The notes under the pieces: model-generated | Seen by the model: only the letters and a program-made list of their open reading frames with translations | What the model was told of the DNA's origin: nothing | Database searches by the model: none | Made by a program: the position numbers and the translations under genes | Part shown: positions 46,665 to 58,309 of the stretch, one piece after another | Position numbering within the stretch: the stretch's first letter is position 1 | Layout: every line of letters starts with the position of its first letter | DNA from: Diphasiastrum complanatum | Lineage: Eukaryota; Streptophyta; Lycopodiopsida; Lycopodiales; Lycopodiaceae | Direction of reading: 5' to 3' | Assembly: GCA_029204225.1 (NCBI GenBank) | Contig: CM055105.1 | Span: 10,802,551-10,866,550, forward strand | DNA length: 64,000 nt

Positions 46665-46706
<42 letters not shown>
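46665..46706. repeat. (TC)n microsatellite
   Basis: About 21 TC repeats. Confidence 0.97.
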
Positions 46707-46710
<4 letters not shown>

Positions 46711-47464
46711 ATTTGGGTGCCATTAAATTGCAGCTTAAATATGGTAATGGCATCTATAACACGGAAAAAATTAAAAATTGTGATAAACTAACTTTACAAG
46801 ATTGTCCTTGGATACAAATGCATGATGATCCCCGTTCATTATGAATTGCATTTTATTACATAATTTTGAAAAACCAAGTTTCGAATATAAAATTGTGATA
46901 TTTCTGAGCTTCACACGTACTTTAATTTTTTATTGAACCTATGTTTTGTGGCAGACGGATACTGGCATACTTCAAATATTCATATGGGATCATATGTCTC
47001 TGCAGGAAGTATGCAAGTACAGCAGCAACATTGGAGTACCAATCCATAACCTTGTCCAATTTGAAACAACAGGGTTACTAAAAGTATATAGGGAATATTG
47101 ACTTTTCAATTCATGTATACTGGCTCTATCACGAGTATAGTAAAAACTCTCTCATTATGCTCCTCAAAAAGTGTAACACTAGAACACTTTTATCAGGATG
47201 ACAAATTGACTAACCAATAAGCTAGAAAGTGGCAGGCTAGAGAAGCGCTATGCCAAAGAGCACAATGCTATTACACAATGACTCTAATAATTTGATCAAA
47301 GAAGTTTGTGACTGGTAATTACACATTATGTCTTAGTGGCCAAGTGCTCAAAAACCTGAGATGAAATGGAAATTTTTCTTTCAGCAGCTCCAGCCACAAA
47401 GAATCTGCACTTCCCAAAAATTGGAGCTAGAATTTCACAGGCTGCACAGTTGAGTTGAGGAAGT

Positions 47465-50142
47465 TCACATCTGCGATGAAGTAGCACCTTGGGCTTCAGT
47501 CAGCTTTTCCTCCAAAGGCTTCAATCTTTTCAAGCTCAATGTTTCCTTCTCCAGCAGTAACTTTGTAGCTTCTTTTGTCTCTTGCTCATCAAGGACATTG
47601 TGCTGTGGAACTCGAAGAGCTATTGAAGGAGAAGATGGCTCACTGCCACTTGAATGTGAACGCTTATTTATACGAGCCGGTAATTGTGAAAGAAATGGAG
47701 ATGGAATTGGAGAATCAAACCCTGCTTCAAATGCCTTGCATGGGTTGGGAGAATTTTCACGACTTTCCCAAATTGGAGATGATCCATCAATTTCTGATTT
47801 TGTCTCCATCACAGGAGCTCTTGCAATAGCCCTGCAGACGACAAGATCAACAAATAAATTGACTATGAACTCCCAAGTTTTTCACATGCATGCCATTTGA
47901 AAATGCTTCTTGGCAGAAACGTAGTGGTCAAACCTTTCTTTCCGTTTTTCAAGGAATCTTTGTAAAGAAGCCTTCCTTGCCTGTGGAAGCTCTGTCACCA
48001 GAATTAATAGCTCAGTCTTACTAAAATTCTCAAGTTCTTAATCACACAAACTTCTGCAACAGCAAGTCACTAGCTTCACAATTCAACTAACAGAAATAAT
48101 AATTTCAACTTGAGTGCCATCAACAAAAACATTCACAAATAGTACAATCTTAAAATAAAATTATTGAAACTTAAATGATCACTTGCATTCATACTTTACT
48201 GCCTTGTTGTCTACTGCATACTAGCACATCTCTAAATCTGAAACTGGAGCTGTCTAATTTGCACAAAAAAATTCTAAATTTGTGGAGGCAACATGTGTCA
48301 GGCAGGTCTTATGATGACAAGAGTGCAAATAAATCCTGTTGAATATACCCAATGCAAACTTAAATGCAATGAATCTCACAAAATATTTCACTAATGCTGG
48401 AGTGGCTTGATGAATTGCGATTTTTATGGACAATATATAGATTTTAAACCTGTGATTGTATCCGGATATCACAAACTAGATATGCAAAGCTTCAACTCCA
48501 GGGATTCATTCATAGATTTGTTAATTACAAAGTGGATAGCATGGACTAAATGGTATGACACTTCTCTCGCATGATCAGTACCCAAGAGTAGGCCCTGGTC
48601 AACTGCACCAGGATATATCCAGACTAATCTTGATAATGCACATGACCAGAATTAGCCGGAATCCATGTATTTCAAGCCTCGATCACATAAGGGCTTGATC
48701 CTAGATAATGATGCCAGAGCACCTGTAGACAGAAGAGATTCACAGAATTCCCCAAATCAACATACCAGTATGAGAACGCCGCACAGCCTGTTGAATCACA
48801 GCAGGAGGTGGTAAAGTAGGAGGAACTAGATCCTGGCTTTGATCACAGATTGATGAATTCACTGGTACAGTTGGACCTGTCCCCAAAGGGACAGAAGATG
48901 AATCCACTGTATCAGGAATATTCATAAGAGATGGTTGTGAACTTCCAGTACCAGCCAGGAGCATTATTGCTTGTGCCTGCAGATGTTATCAACGTGCAAA
49001 TAAGTAATGGGTGCTAAAAATATATATTTAAGGTCAGCAGGAAGAAATTTGTGAGTATATGTAGCTATCAAGCAGAGTGTCACAGAAAAAGAAAGGAGGT
49101 AAGCATTCCAATTATGTTACCTTATCCACAGGAACATCATCGTAGACATTTACTAGTCCAGAATAGAATATAGTAAGCGGAGCGTTGAGTGGCCTGGCAT
49201 GGGATGGATTGGACCTGCATCAAAAACAGATGAAGTAAAGTATGCCGTAGGAACCACTTAAAACAAAAATTCCCATCCAACTATGATGGAATTTGAGAAC
49301 CCTACCAGCAACCTGACTCCAGCTAAAACTTTGAGAAAGCAAACTGACACCAGATAAAACTTTGAAAAAGCCATGACAGAGAGCAACCTGGGTCCACAGT
49401 CGATGGACAGTTGAGGGGAAACAGATTTTCCAGTGGTCTGCTGATCTGCATCAATAGCTGATAGAGGAGATCCCCTGGTAGATGCCAATGAAGCTGGCAA
49501 AAATGATTTGAGTCCTTCCCTCTCGGAAACCATTAGGCCCTTGTCCCAAGCAGAAGCAAGAGAAAGAGTAAGTTCAGAACCAATCAGACGATTATCGTTG
49601 TCAGGACAAGCTGATGCATACACTTTGTCAGCTGGTTGTGATAGCTCACACTTAGAATTCCCAAAGAATTTTGGATTTTGAAGACTTGTTAACCTTGGTC
49701 CATCCTGAGCGTAGTCAAAGATTCAATGAACTTTTGCAGAACAAATAACAGGGTGAGGCACTGCAGAAATGTCAAATGGTAGCAAAGTCCCTACCTGTTT
49801 GTAAATAAGTAGTCTAGCTTCCTTCCAAACAGAAAGCCATTATACCAAAACTAAGATAGCTGGAAGGATGGCCCAAAACTTGATCTTAAGAACTAGGAAG
49901 GGCCTCTTCTTTGAGTACTAGATCTATAAAACTCCACTGTTGCTTTCTATTAAACAAAAACCAAGAACCTACTTGTGATTGTGGAAAAGAAATTTCTGCA
50001 GCTGAATGGGTGCAATATTTTGTAGAAGCACCACCTTCGTTGTAGCACTCTTTCTCTCCGAGATATTTTAAATCAAAATGATCTTTCACAGAAAGCACTT
50101 GCTGGAGAGCTTGAGATTTGTTCCGAGAGGGGCGCAGGGTAC
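47465..50142 (-). CDS. TIFY-family JAZ repressor, six exons visible
   Basis: Jasmonate ZIM-domain repressor: in the nucleus JAZ proteins block MYC-type transcription factors and are degraded through COI1 when jasmonoyl-isoleucine is present. The exons, all with GT-AG borders and matching phases, are 50142-49973, 49704-49388, 49214-49121, 48976-48766, 47991-47934 and 47831-47465 (TGA at the end), giving about 404 residues. The TIFY domain is split between exons: LTIFYSGLVNVYDDVPVDK then AQAIMLLAGTGSS. The Jas degron is ELPQARKASLQRFLEKRKER, with the intron falling inside the final Arg codon. LTLSL (49572-49558) is an EAR-type repression motif. The first visible exon begins in mid-codon, so at least one N-terminal exon lies above 50142 and was not found. 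The C-terminal tail of about 120 residues after Jas is longer than in most JAZ proteins. No frame break is visible. Confidence 0.9.
47832..47933 (-). other. Jas intron
   Basis: A 102-bp intron (donor G|GTTTGA, acceptor CTGCAG|GG) splitting the last Arg of the Jas motif. In known JAZ genes retention of this intron makes a form lacking the C-terminal Jas residues, which resists degradation. Here read-through would add FDHYVSAKKHFQMACM and stop, a short alternative C-terminus. Confidence 0.8.
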
Positions 50143-52842
50143 CTGCATTTTAAATTAGTTCATTTACAAACAAAAGAACGATACATATAATAGACTCTTT
50201 CTTAAACTACATCAACCAGTTTAAAGAATATATTTTAAGGAGTCTATTAGAATCAGCATGTAATTCATCAACAAGTGCATACATTGATGTTGCACGAATC
50301 GCCAATTTGAAGCCAACGATTCGGCGATTCTGAACCGAATCGGAAACAGTCGGCTGGGGACCCAAGTCGGTTCCAGGGATTTTTACAGAGCCTAGAGGAT
50401 CGATTCACGAGGTTCTTTGTTCGGTAGCCCAAAGAGAAGCGCGGTTCTTGAACAGTAGAAGAAGCAGGAACTTGGAGAGTGGACTTAGGCGGGAGAATCA
50501 TAATTCATAAATGTGCATTGTGGACTTAGGCGAGAGAGTGTGAATCATGAAAGATAGTTTAGGGTGTGAACTTTGAAGTAGTGTAAAAAATGTTAGTTGT
50601 CCTTAAAAGTTAGAACTTAGGAGTGAGCTTGATAGAGTGAAGAGAGGTGTAAATGGGTGAAGAAAGATGGATAGTTACTTATAGTTACTAGAGCTTAGTA
50701 GTTACTCTTAGAAGTTTAGAACCTAGAAGTTAGAACTAGATAGAAGTTACTTAGGATACACTTCCTGTGAATTACATTTTTGAAAGTTGAGTCTTAGGCT
50801 AGATAATAGAGAGGGGTGGATAGACAGAGCAAGGGGTCACAAATGAGACAGTAAAAGCAGGAATCTAGGTTAGAAGTTAGAACTTAGGACTTAAAAATTA
50901 GAACTTAGGGTTTAGGGTAAATAGAATCAGGATCGTGGTAAAGGCAAGAGATCCCACTTGGAGGTTGGAAACATGTGGATACGAGCACACTTCTTAGGGA
51001 GTATGTGGATAAAACATAGCTGCCTGCACAGAGGCACCACGAGATATCGGATTGGTGAGACCTGGCGATGCTACAACAGTTGCAGTGGATGCACCCCATG
51101 CTGCATATGCAAGTGAAGTTTAAAGGTCTACTTTTCATTTTTGCTTTAGCCTTCAATGCAGGTTGTTATGTGATATGTAAAAATGATAATTGATTGCTCA
51201 TTAAACATTTGCCTTTGGAAATTGGCACTTTGCCATTATGCATTGTGAATCCTAATTCCTTATTCATGAACATAGAGTCATGATGTCCATTGTAAAAAGA
51301 ATCTTTAAAGTCTCCTCGCACATCACAAGCTTCAGAACCTGGCATGCCCTCTTCCTCATCTTAACGCCCACCAATTGGATCTTGAGGGTAAGATTGAGGG
51401 ACCAATGCATGTGCAGGCCGTCCAACTGGTGCACCATTGAAATCGAGAGATGTGTCCATCTCAGAGGCAAGGAGTATTGGGTATCATCGTAGAGGCAGAA
51501 GAACATGGACTTGCCTGAGTTGCATTCAGTGGCTCTTCTATACATGTGATCTCCCCTTCCACTCAGCAAAAACACTTGAATGGGAAGCGACGACGTTAGC
51601 TATTTCCAAGATGGATTAAGAGTGGAGATGGCCTAGCATAGAGCAACTCAAGACTAGAGAGTAGCTCCAAGAGAAAGATGAAGTGAGCAGAGAACTAGAG
51701 TCCATCAAGTGAGTCGTGACTATTGAGCTTTCTGATCTACAAACTACTTCATGACTTATAATGACAATTTGGCTCTTGCATCTTGATTCCTTAATACTTA
51801 TTCCTATTGTTGCAACTTGCAAATAGCTAGACTTTTTCATTCCTTCTACAAATCTTTAATCAAACACCAAACTGTAGGAAGTCGTGGAATAAGAATGGGT
51901 GCTCAATCATCTGTAATGGACGGAGTGATGCAAGCAAGCAACACATGATCAATATATTGTCTCTTCTTGCATGGGCACTACGTTGCTCTGCGCCACCGAC
52001 ACCTCTGAGGCAGGTAAGATATCTTTCCAAAATACCAAATCTCCAATATGTGGCATGCACTGGTGATTGCAATTTGGCCCTTTGTGAGTTTGAAACTTCA
52101 TGTATGTTGAAATTTGCAATACATATACGAGCTACATGTTACAACTTACGACTTGGCAAAAATGTCCCTTTCAAGGACTCTGACAAAAATCTTCTGGTCT
52201 TGAGAGAGAGAGAGAGTTTAGATATAAGCTCCTTTGCAGTGTATGTTTACATTTTTGAATACTCAATTTCAAGACTCTTCCACCAGGCTCATACTTTTCT
52301 GAATATGATTAAAGTATCTGAACACAAGCAAATATCTGCCAAGACTATGCGGTGAATGACGCAGTTTTGCTTATTAATTAGTAAGCATTCATTTTTCCTG
52401 CTGGATCCTACTTGGAGATGGATCTGAACACAAGCAAATATTTGCCAAGACTATGCGGTAGGGAAAATCGAAGGGCATTAGAACAAAGCGTCGAGTCTTG
52501 TTGTCACGTACTATGTCTCAAAACAGTTTTGAAGAGCTCTTCAATCTTCTTAGGCTAGACAAGCCTGACTTTTTGAAAGTGATTCCTAGTTATGCGGCTA
52601 GTCTTAGTAGTCAAATTGACTTTATCGGTAAAGTTTAGATACAAGCTCCTTTGCAGTGTGAACATTCGAGGACGATACAGATTGGATTCCTAAAAGTCAA
52701 GAACACTTCAATATCTCAAGTGGAGATGAATCATCTGATGATAAAGCTCACACAAAAGTTTGTTCTTGTCTGGAAACTAATTCACACGTAAAAGCAAGAA
52801 AGCATATCGTGAATATGCCTGACACATATGCTTGCTCTTCTG

Positions 52843-52845
<3 letters not shown>
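50143..52845. other. Upstream of JAZ exons, no secure gene
   Basis: This is where the missing first JAZ exon or a long first intron should be. 50545-50925 is built of degenerate copies of GTTAGAACTTAG-like motifs. 50300-50370 contains CGATTCGG-type inverted motifs. Frames at 51264-51575 and 51860-52072 (minus) are unrecognised. A 37-base segment at about 52317 recurs at 52425, and a 27-base segment at about 52217 recurs at 52636. Confidence 0.4.

Positions 52846-52885
<40 letters not shown>
52846..52885. repeat. (AG)n microsatellite
   Basis: About 20 AG repeats. Confidence 0.97.
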
Positions 52886-52886
<1 letters not shown>

Positions 52887-53119
52887 ACGAGACAGAATTT
52901 TCCGATCAAAATTACATATTGTTTGCTCTTTCAGGTCCGATTCTGTGGTATCTCAGCTATGGGAGGCATGGGCAGTGGTTAGGTTTGTTGCAAATTTTTT
53001 TAGGTAACCTTTTTGTTGTTTTTTAACAAGAGGGGGCAAGTATGTGCCAGACACTCTCTAATAATTAATTCCGGGGGAGTAGGGGGAGGAAAATTGTTTT
53101 TATTTCATTTTGGGGATGT

Positions 53120-53725
53120 GGGACCGTGAAGGGAGGGGCCTTTATTTTTTTTTCTTTTTTGAAAAAAAACAAAATTTGAAAAATGGCCGACGCGTCCGGA
53201 CCCAGACGCTCCCCTGGCCCGTAAGCATCCGAACGTGCGTCCGCATCCACCATCCGCTTCCTTAGATAAGCCGATGGTGGAAGCGAACGCGCGTCCGGAC
53301 ACGCGTCTGCGTCCAGACGCGGACGAGCCAAGGGCGCATCCGGGGTTGGACGCGTCCACCCTTTTTCTTTTTCTTTTTTTTTAATTTAGTGTTAATTAGG
53401 GTTAAAAAAAATTTATAAAAAAAAATCGGACGCGTCCAACATCGCGTCCGAATCCGGACGCAGATTGCCCGCGTCTGGCCCGAACCCCCATGTCTGACTA
53501 ACGTGGCGGACCCCGGACATGAACGCAGATTGCCCGCGTCTGCGTCCAGACGCGAACGCGCCAGGGGTGCGTCCGAGTCCCCGGACGCATCCGCTTTTTT
53601 TTTCTTTTAAATTTTTTTTGATGTTTTTAGAGTTAAAAAAATAAAACAAAAGAAAAAATATGGATGCGTCCGGGTCCGGACGCCGGATGCAGACGTGGAT
53701 TGTCCGTGTCCGGCCCGGACGCGCA
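53120..53725. repeat. Three degenerate tandem units, about 235 bp
   Basis: Each unit has a T/A-rich part followed by a GC-rich part full of GACGCGTCCGG / GCGTCCGGACGC motifs. The GC-rich parts are at about 53186-53355, 53428-53590 and 53662-53728. The motifs are self-complementary, so the array is also palindrome-rich. Confidence 0.75.
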
Positions 53726-53735
53726 TCTCTGATTG

Positions 53736-53737
<2 letters not shown>

Positions 53738-53788
<51 letters not shown>
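53738..53788. repeat. (TA)n microsatellite, unit 1
   Basis: About 25 TA repeats, at the left edge of the first hAT-bearing unit. Confidence 0.95.
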
Positions 53789-53790
<2 letters not shown>

Positions 53791-53890
53791 TAGTGGCACG
53801 TGGTACCGCCATTATGGTACCACGGTACCATAATGGTGGTACCGCGGTTATGGTACCGCCCTCAGACCAGCGATACCAAGGCGGCATCAA
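53789..53890. repeat. GGTACC-rich palindromic block, unit 1
   Basis: Repeated GGTACC/GGTACCGC motifs in both orientations, matching the block at 58310-58545. Could be the terminal region of the mobile unit. Confidence 0.65.
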
Positions 53891-54300
53891 TAAATAATAT
53901 TTTTTATTATTATTTTTTTAATTTTCTAATAAAACACCCCTGTATTAATGTATTTTAGGGTAAAAAAATTTGGAAAAAAAAGGTTTAGGGCTTAGAAAAA
54001 AAGGGGGACTGTGGGGGAGCGGACCTTTGGATCAATGGGAGTGCAGCATGTGGGGGAGCAACAAATCCGGACAGGTACACCGTCACATGGGCACTGTGGG
54101 GGTGCAGACCATGGACCCAATCAGAGTGCAACACGTGGGGGAGCAGCACATGGGGGCAGGTACAATAGCACATGGGCATTGTAGGGGAGCAGGCCATGGG
54201 GCCAATGGGAGTGCAGCAAGTGGGGGAGGAACAAATGGGGGCAGGTACAGTGGCACATGGAGAGATCATCAACAACTGCACATGGGGGAACAGGCTGTGG
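53891..54300 (+). repeat. CATGGGG-type repeats, unit 1
   Basis: An A/T-rich stretch, then at about 54000-54290 several degenerate copies of a roughly 60-80 bp motif containing GGCAGGTACA...GCACATGGGCA and GTGGGGGAGCA. The same repeats, in the same order, occur at 58660-58712 and 63790-64000. Confidence 0.75.
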
Positions 54301-54433
54301 TGTTAAATAGGCAATCACGAGGCTGTGAGAGAGCCAGTGAGAGGCATTGTGAGAGGCTGTGAGAGAGCCAATGAGAGCCATTGAGAGGCTATGAAAGGCT
54401 GTGAGAGCCAGTTTGCGAAACCGGGTGTCGTGA

Positions 54434-54790
54434 GATGGCGGAGCACATACCACCGAAGCCCGAGGGCGAAGCCAGGAGGAAGATGTCCGAAGGCACAACG
54501 AAAGGCATCAGAAGCAAGAGGCAGACTTTGCAGAGATGCTGCGACAGACTCGACAGAGACACCTAGAGCTGCAGATCCCCGCCCCAGCTGTGGCCCCTGC
54601 CCCCGCTGTCGAGCTGGATTTGGATGAGCAGACCAGAATGGACTTCACACGACGGTAGCTCATCATGGTTAGGGAAAGGGCGGCCCTCCGTCGGGCTAAC
54701 CAGGAGGCAGATCGGGCTAACCGGGAGGCAGAGCGAGAGCGACAGAACAATGCACCTAACGAGGGCGAGGGGTCCGTGGAGGATCCGTAG
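54434..54790 (+). pseudogene. Charged Arg/Glu-rich frame in hAT unit
   Basis: A plus-strand frame with high Arg/Glu/Gln content: EEDVRRHNERHQKQEADFAE, then LELQIPAPAVAPAPAVELDL, a TAG at 54656-54658, then RERAALRRANQEADRANREA and RERQNNAPNEGEGSVEDP before TAG at 54788-54790. No in-frame ATG precedes most of it and it may continue an exon upstream. It looks like the helical C-terminal part of a DNA-binding or accessory protein, convergent with the minus-strand transposase. Family unknown. Confidence 0.4.
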
Positions 54791-55300
54791 GAATCTTTAG
54801 AATAGATAGGATCCAGCCGTATGTGGCTGAATGCTGTTATGTAGTTTTTGGCAGCAGATGAGACAACATTTAGTGTTTAACATAGTGTAAAGAACAGCCC
54901 CAGCCATATATGGCAGGATACATATTGTTATTTTGATACAACTGTTTAATTAATGTTCAGTGTGTTTTTTGTGCAGCGCGTGCTTGGGAATTTGCAATGT
55001 AACACGTGTTTATGAAATGCTATCAAAGGGGGTGTATTGCTGTGAAGTGCATCTGCTATCAGTCTCTGCAATTGAAATTGATTGAAAATACGATTCACAC
55101 ACGCACATACAGCTTGAGATGAAATTGAAGACACAGCATCACATTTACAAATCGACACATACATAATGTGCAGGAAATAAAGTGCATCCACCAGCACTGG
55201 ATATAATGTATAAAATGGTCTGAATACAATGTTCGACCATCTGGCCGCCAAACATGGAACATGATATCAAACTGCTAAATACAAAATAACAGAGCTACAA
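54791..55300. other. Spacer between convergent frames
   Basis: AT-rich, no gene; probably the 3' UTRs of the plus-strand frame and of the hAT transposase. Confidence 0.45.
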
Positions 55301-57959
55301 TCAATGCTCTGGCTTTGACTCTGACGAATGCTCCGGAGACGACTCAAGGCCCCGAGCTGACTCTCGCAATCGATATCTATGCCTATCTGGAACTGGCATG
55401 GGCTGTGTAATCCGAGGAGGAGGACTCGTCATCCACATCCTCCCAATCTGCCTCCGCATCAGTCCCCAAGCAAGCCAAACCGACTGACTCACTAACAGCT
55501 TGTTTCTTCTCCTCGTGTGAATGAGTGCCCATGTGCTCCAATTACGCTCACACACAGAGTCAACGCAGTCCTGTGGTATGTGCAATGAAATGCTTCAGCA
55601 CATGTGCACGGGTGGAACGTCAACGAAACACAACAATGGAGGATGAAATGAGATGCATACCTGAGAAAGGACACGCAGTGCAAGACACTGTATGGATGGA
55701 TAGGTGCTACCGAACATGGTCCACGAGGTAATGAGAAGCTGCCTCCTCTCTGGATCCTGAGCAGCCGGGTGGCCGAACGTGCCCATGCCGAAACGAAATG
55801 CAGCTAGCTCCTCCATGAGCATGATAGGATCCAAACCAATGTGAGGACCCACCCTGTGAATGTACTCAAGCCAATCCACCTCGAACTCCCTGTCTGCAAC
55901 CTGTGTCGGAGAGAGGAAGAGGGGATGCAGTATGTGTGTAACGCTGTGGATACTCCTGTGGAAGTAGTTCCACCGAATCTCCCAGATGAACTTCAGCTCG
56001 GTCATCCTGCAGGTGAGAGGCATGTGGTTTAGGGCATTACGAAGAAACGTAACATCGACAGAAAAACAAACTAGCAATCACTGAAAAGATAAAGACCAAT
56101 TACATTACCATACTGCTTACCTCTCTGGCTACAAGATGGGCAGCTGCAGCAACTGTCCAATCCGGTCCATGAGCTCATACACCAGTCCAAGTGTCGACCC
56201 CTCGCTGTCAGCCGTGTGGAGCACAATGTAGAGTGGTCGAAGGAGTCCTAACAATGTCTGTGCATCCCTCCAGAACTGGTCTCCCCTCACCGTGGAAGAA
56301 AAGTGCTCCCCATCCTCAGTGTGCTGAAACGTACTGGCACGCCAAAGATCACTGGCAACCATCTATAAAATCTGTGCCCTGCACCTGATCAAACGATCGA
56401 TGACCACCAAGTCGAATGCAAAGCGTGTGGGGGCTGGCTTACGGAGGTCCAAATGGCTGAACACCCGGAATATGGCAAGAACACAAAAGTCACCAGGAAG
56501 AGGGCCTCACGGACGATGGCTCTAACCCAAGGAAGTGCACTTATGTCCCCCATCAAAAGGTCTATGTCGTGCGCTGCACAGGGGGTATGAACGATGTGAG
56601 GAAACTTGGCCTCTAGCAGTACACCCATCTGAACGCAGTTGGTGGCATTGTCCGTCACCACCGTGACGACATGTTGTGGGCCCATGGACAGGTTGGAAGA
56701 CCTGACGACATCAAACATGAACTCTGCAGATATGACTCTCCCCCCCTGTTGCAATCCACGGCCCTCAAAAACTGTGTGCCCATGCAGTTGGAGACCAAGA
56801 TGTTGAGGATCAGCCTCCTCCTGACATCAATACAGCCATCGGACATGATGCTGCAACCGTAAGTGGCCCAGTGGCAACGTAGCGGCTCCATCTCTCTGGA
56901 CAAGGACTCGACCCTATCCCTCAGCATGTGTGTGCGGACAACCTCTGAACTAGGGCCTCTCCAGCTAGGGCTGACAGACAGTGCAAGGCGGAAGGCCCTT
57001 CTGAAGGGCTCAAAGTCGGTGATGGCAAATGGAAGGTTCAGCTCATAAATCAGACTGGCCACGGCCTGTGTGGCCTCTTTGTCCATGTGCGGCTGATGCG
57101 CGCCGCGAATGTTCTGCTGCCTAAGAACTCTCGCAGCTGGGCGACGGGGAGCGGACCTCCAGCACGGTGCACCAACCGTGACAGGAATGGATGATGACGC
57201 GACAGGCTGGGCACTAGTGGATGCATCGGCTGTAGACGTGGAATGGGGAGAGTGGGATGCACTGGCAGGGATGGGTGCAGCAACATAAGTGGGGTGTACT
57301 AGTGGAGGGGCGACATCTGGCATGGGATACGAAAACTACTAGCCAGGGAAGTCATCCGGATCAACATCCTCGAAGGCCTCGTCACCAACATCCTAGGCCT
57401 GCTCGGGTGGCGGAGAGTCCATGAGAAAGTCGTAAATTGGGGGAGTGCGGGCAACAGTAGGTGGTGGTGGAACCGCAGTGGCAACTGGCGGACGCGATGG
57501 GACGGGATCCACCAGAATGGGTGCAGATGGGGGTGCGTGTGGCGGAACTGTCTGAGGGGGACGAGGGGCAAGGGGATTGGACGAGGATGCACTCCCTCTC
57601 CTCGTGCGTGCCAACCAAGCAGGCAACAATTCGGGGTCAACCACGTAAGGACCGGTGCAAAACCGGAGAATAACCTCCGAAATGATGTTCTCCCCCACCA
57701 CAAGACGTGGCCCGTAGGTGTCCAGAAGTCGCTGCCTGACGGGGACGGACATGCTGCCACAAGGGACAACATTCAATGTGCCACCATTATTGGCGCGTGC
57801 GCCGAGCAGGTGGCCTTTAGGGTGAGTGAGGGTGGCAACGAACTCGACCAGGCAACATCGGCAGCACACGATCCTTGCACCGCTCTCGTTGGACTTGTCA
57901 GGAACCTGCCTGACAATGTCCACCTCGTCCCATAGATCGGCAAGGTTGGAATGCACCAT
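55301..57959 (-). pseudogene. hAT-superfamily transposase
   Basis: Three exons: 57959-56121, 56006-55661 and 55570-55301, with GT-AG borders. The start is taken at MVHSNLADLWDEV. A BED-type zinc finger follows (GARIVCCRCCLVEF...HPKGHLLGAR), then a Pro-rich linker and the DUF659 region: LNLPFAITDFEPFRRAF, MSDGCIDVRRRLILN and VVTDNATNCVQMGVLLEAKF with HTPCAAHDIDLL. Exon 2 has LKFIWEIRWNYFHRSIHS and CLALRVLSQ; exon 3 has CERNWSTWALIHTRRRNKLL, the hAT C-terminal dimerisation signature. Stops occur near 57391, 57341, 56363 and 56136, with frameshifts at the C-run near 56740 and near 56475. Known role: cut-and-paste transposition. This copy is dead but its gene structure is fully readable. Confidence 0.9.
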
Positions 57960-58221
57960 TTCTATAAAAGGAACTGGGGAAAAAAGGCAGAGATGATCTT
58001 GAGTGCGATAGGAGGCGGAAGGCTGGAAAAACCACAGCAATGGCGGAAACAACAGTAGTCGGGGCGGAAGCGATCTGTCATACACAAAGACAGTGTGATG
58101 GCAAGGAGGGCGCGGACAGCAGGGAGGGCGGGACAGCAGGGAGAGGGCGCGGACAGCAGGAAGAGAGCACGATGGGCAAGGAAAGAGATGAAGCGAGGGG
58201 GATAAAATTAGGGTTTTAAAA
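57960..58221. other. hAT 5' flank
   Basis: Upstream region of the transposase, with short degenerate GGCGCGGACAGCAGG repeats at about 58108-58165. Confidence 0.5.
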
Positions 58222-58226
58222 ATATA

Positions 58227-58281
<55 letters not shown>
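58222..58281. repeat. (TA)n microsatellite, unit 2
   Basis: About 28 TA repeats; a second, shorter run is at 58393-58412. Confidence 0.95.
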
Positions 58282-58285
<4 letters not shown>

Positions 58286-58309
58286 TATTAAATATATTAA
58301 AATATTATG

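Larger units (their letters stand above)
44381..47464. other. No secure gene; microsatellite-rich
   Basis: AT-rich in 44381-45200. On minus, 45627-45385 gives an open frame (including GFDGMHHWGLLKRMSCIV) with a possible acceptor near 45507; it might be an exon but I do not recognise it. 45800-46150 and 46660-46710 hold long CT/CA tracts. 46150-47460 is unassigned and would contain the downstream region of the JAZ gene. Confidence 0.35.

Noticed and set aside
50268-50501. Candidate first exon of the JAZ gene
   Set aside because: The frame is built of CGATTCGG-type inverted repeats and does not resemble a JAZ N-terminus.
53120-53725. CRISPR-like array
   Set aside because: Units are long, degenerate and contiguous without unique spacers, and the DNA is plant nuclear.
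54121-54498. Minus frame of 125 residues and neighbours at 53970-54362
   Set aside because: Translations of the CATGGG-type repeats.
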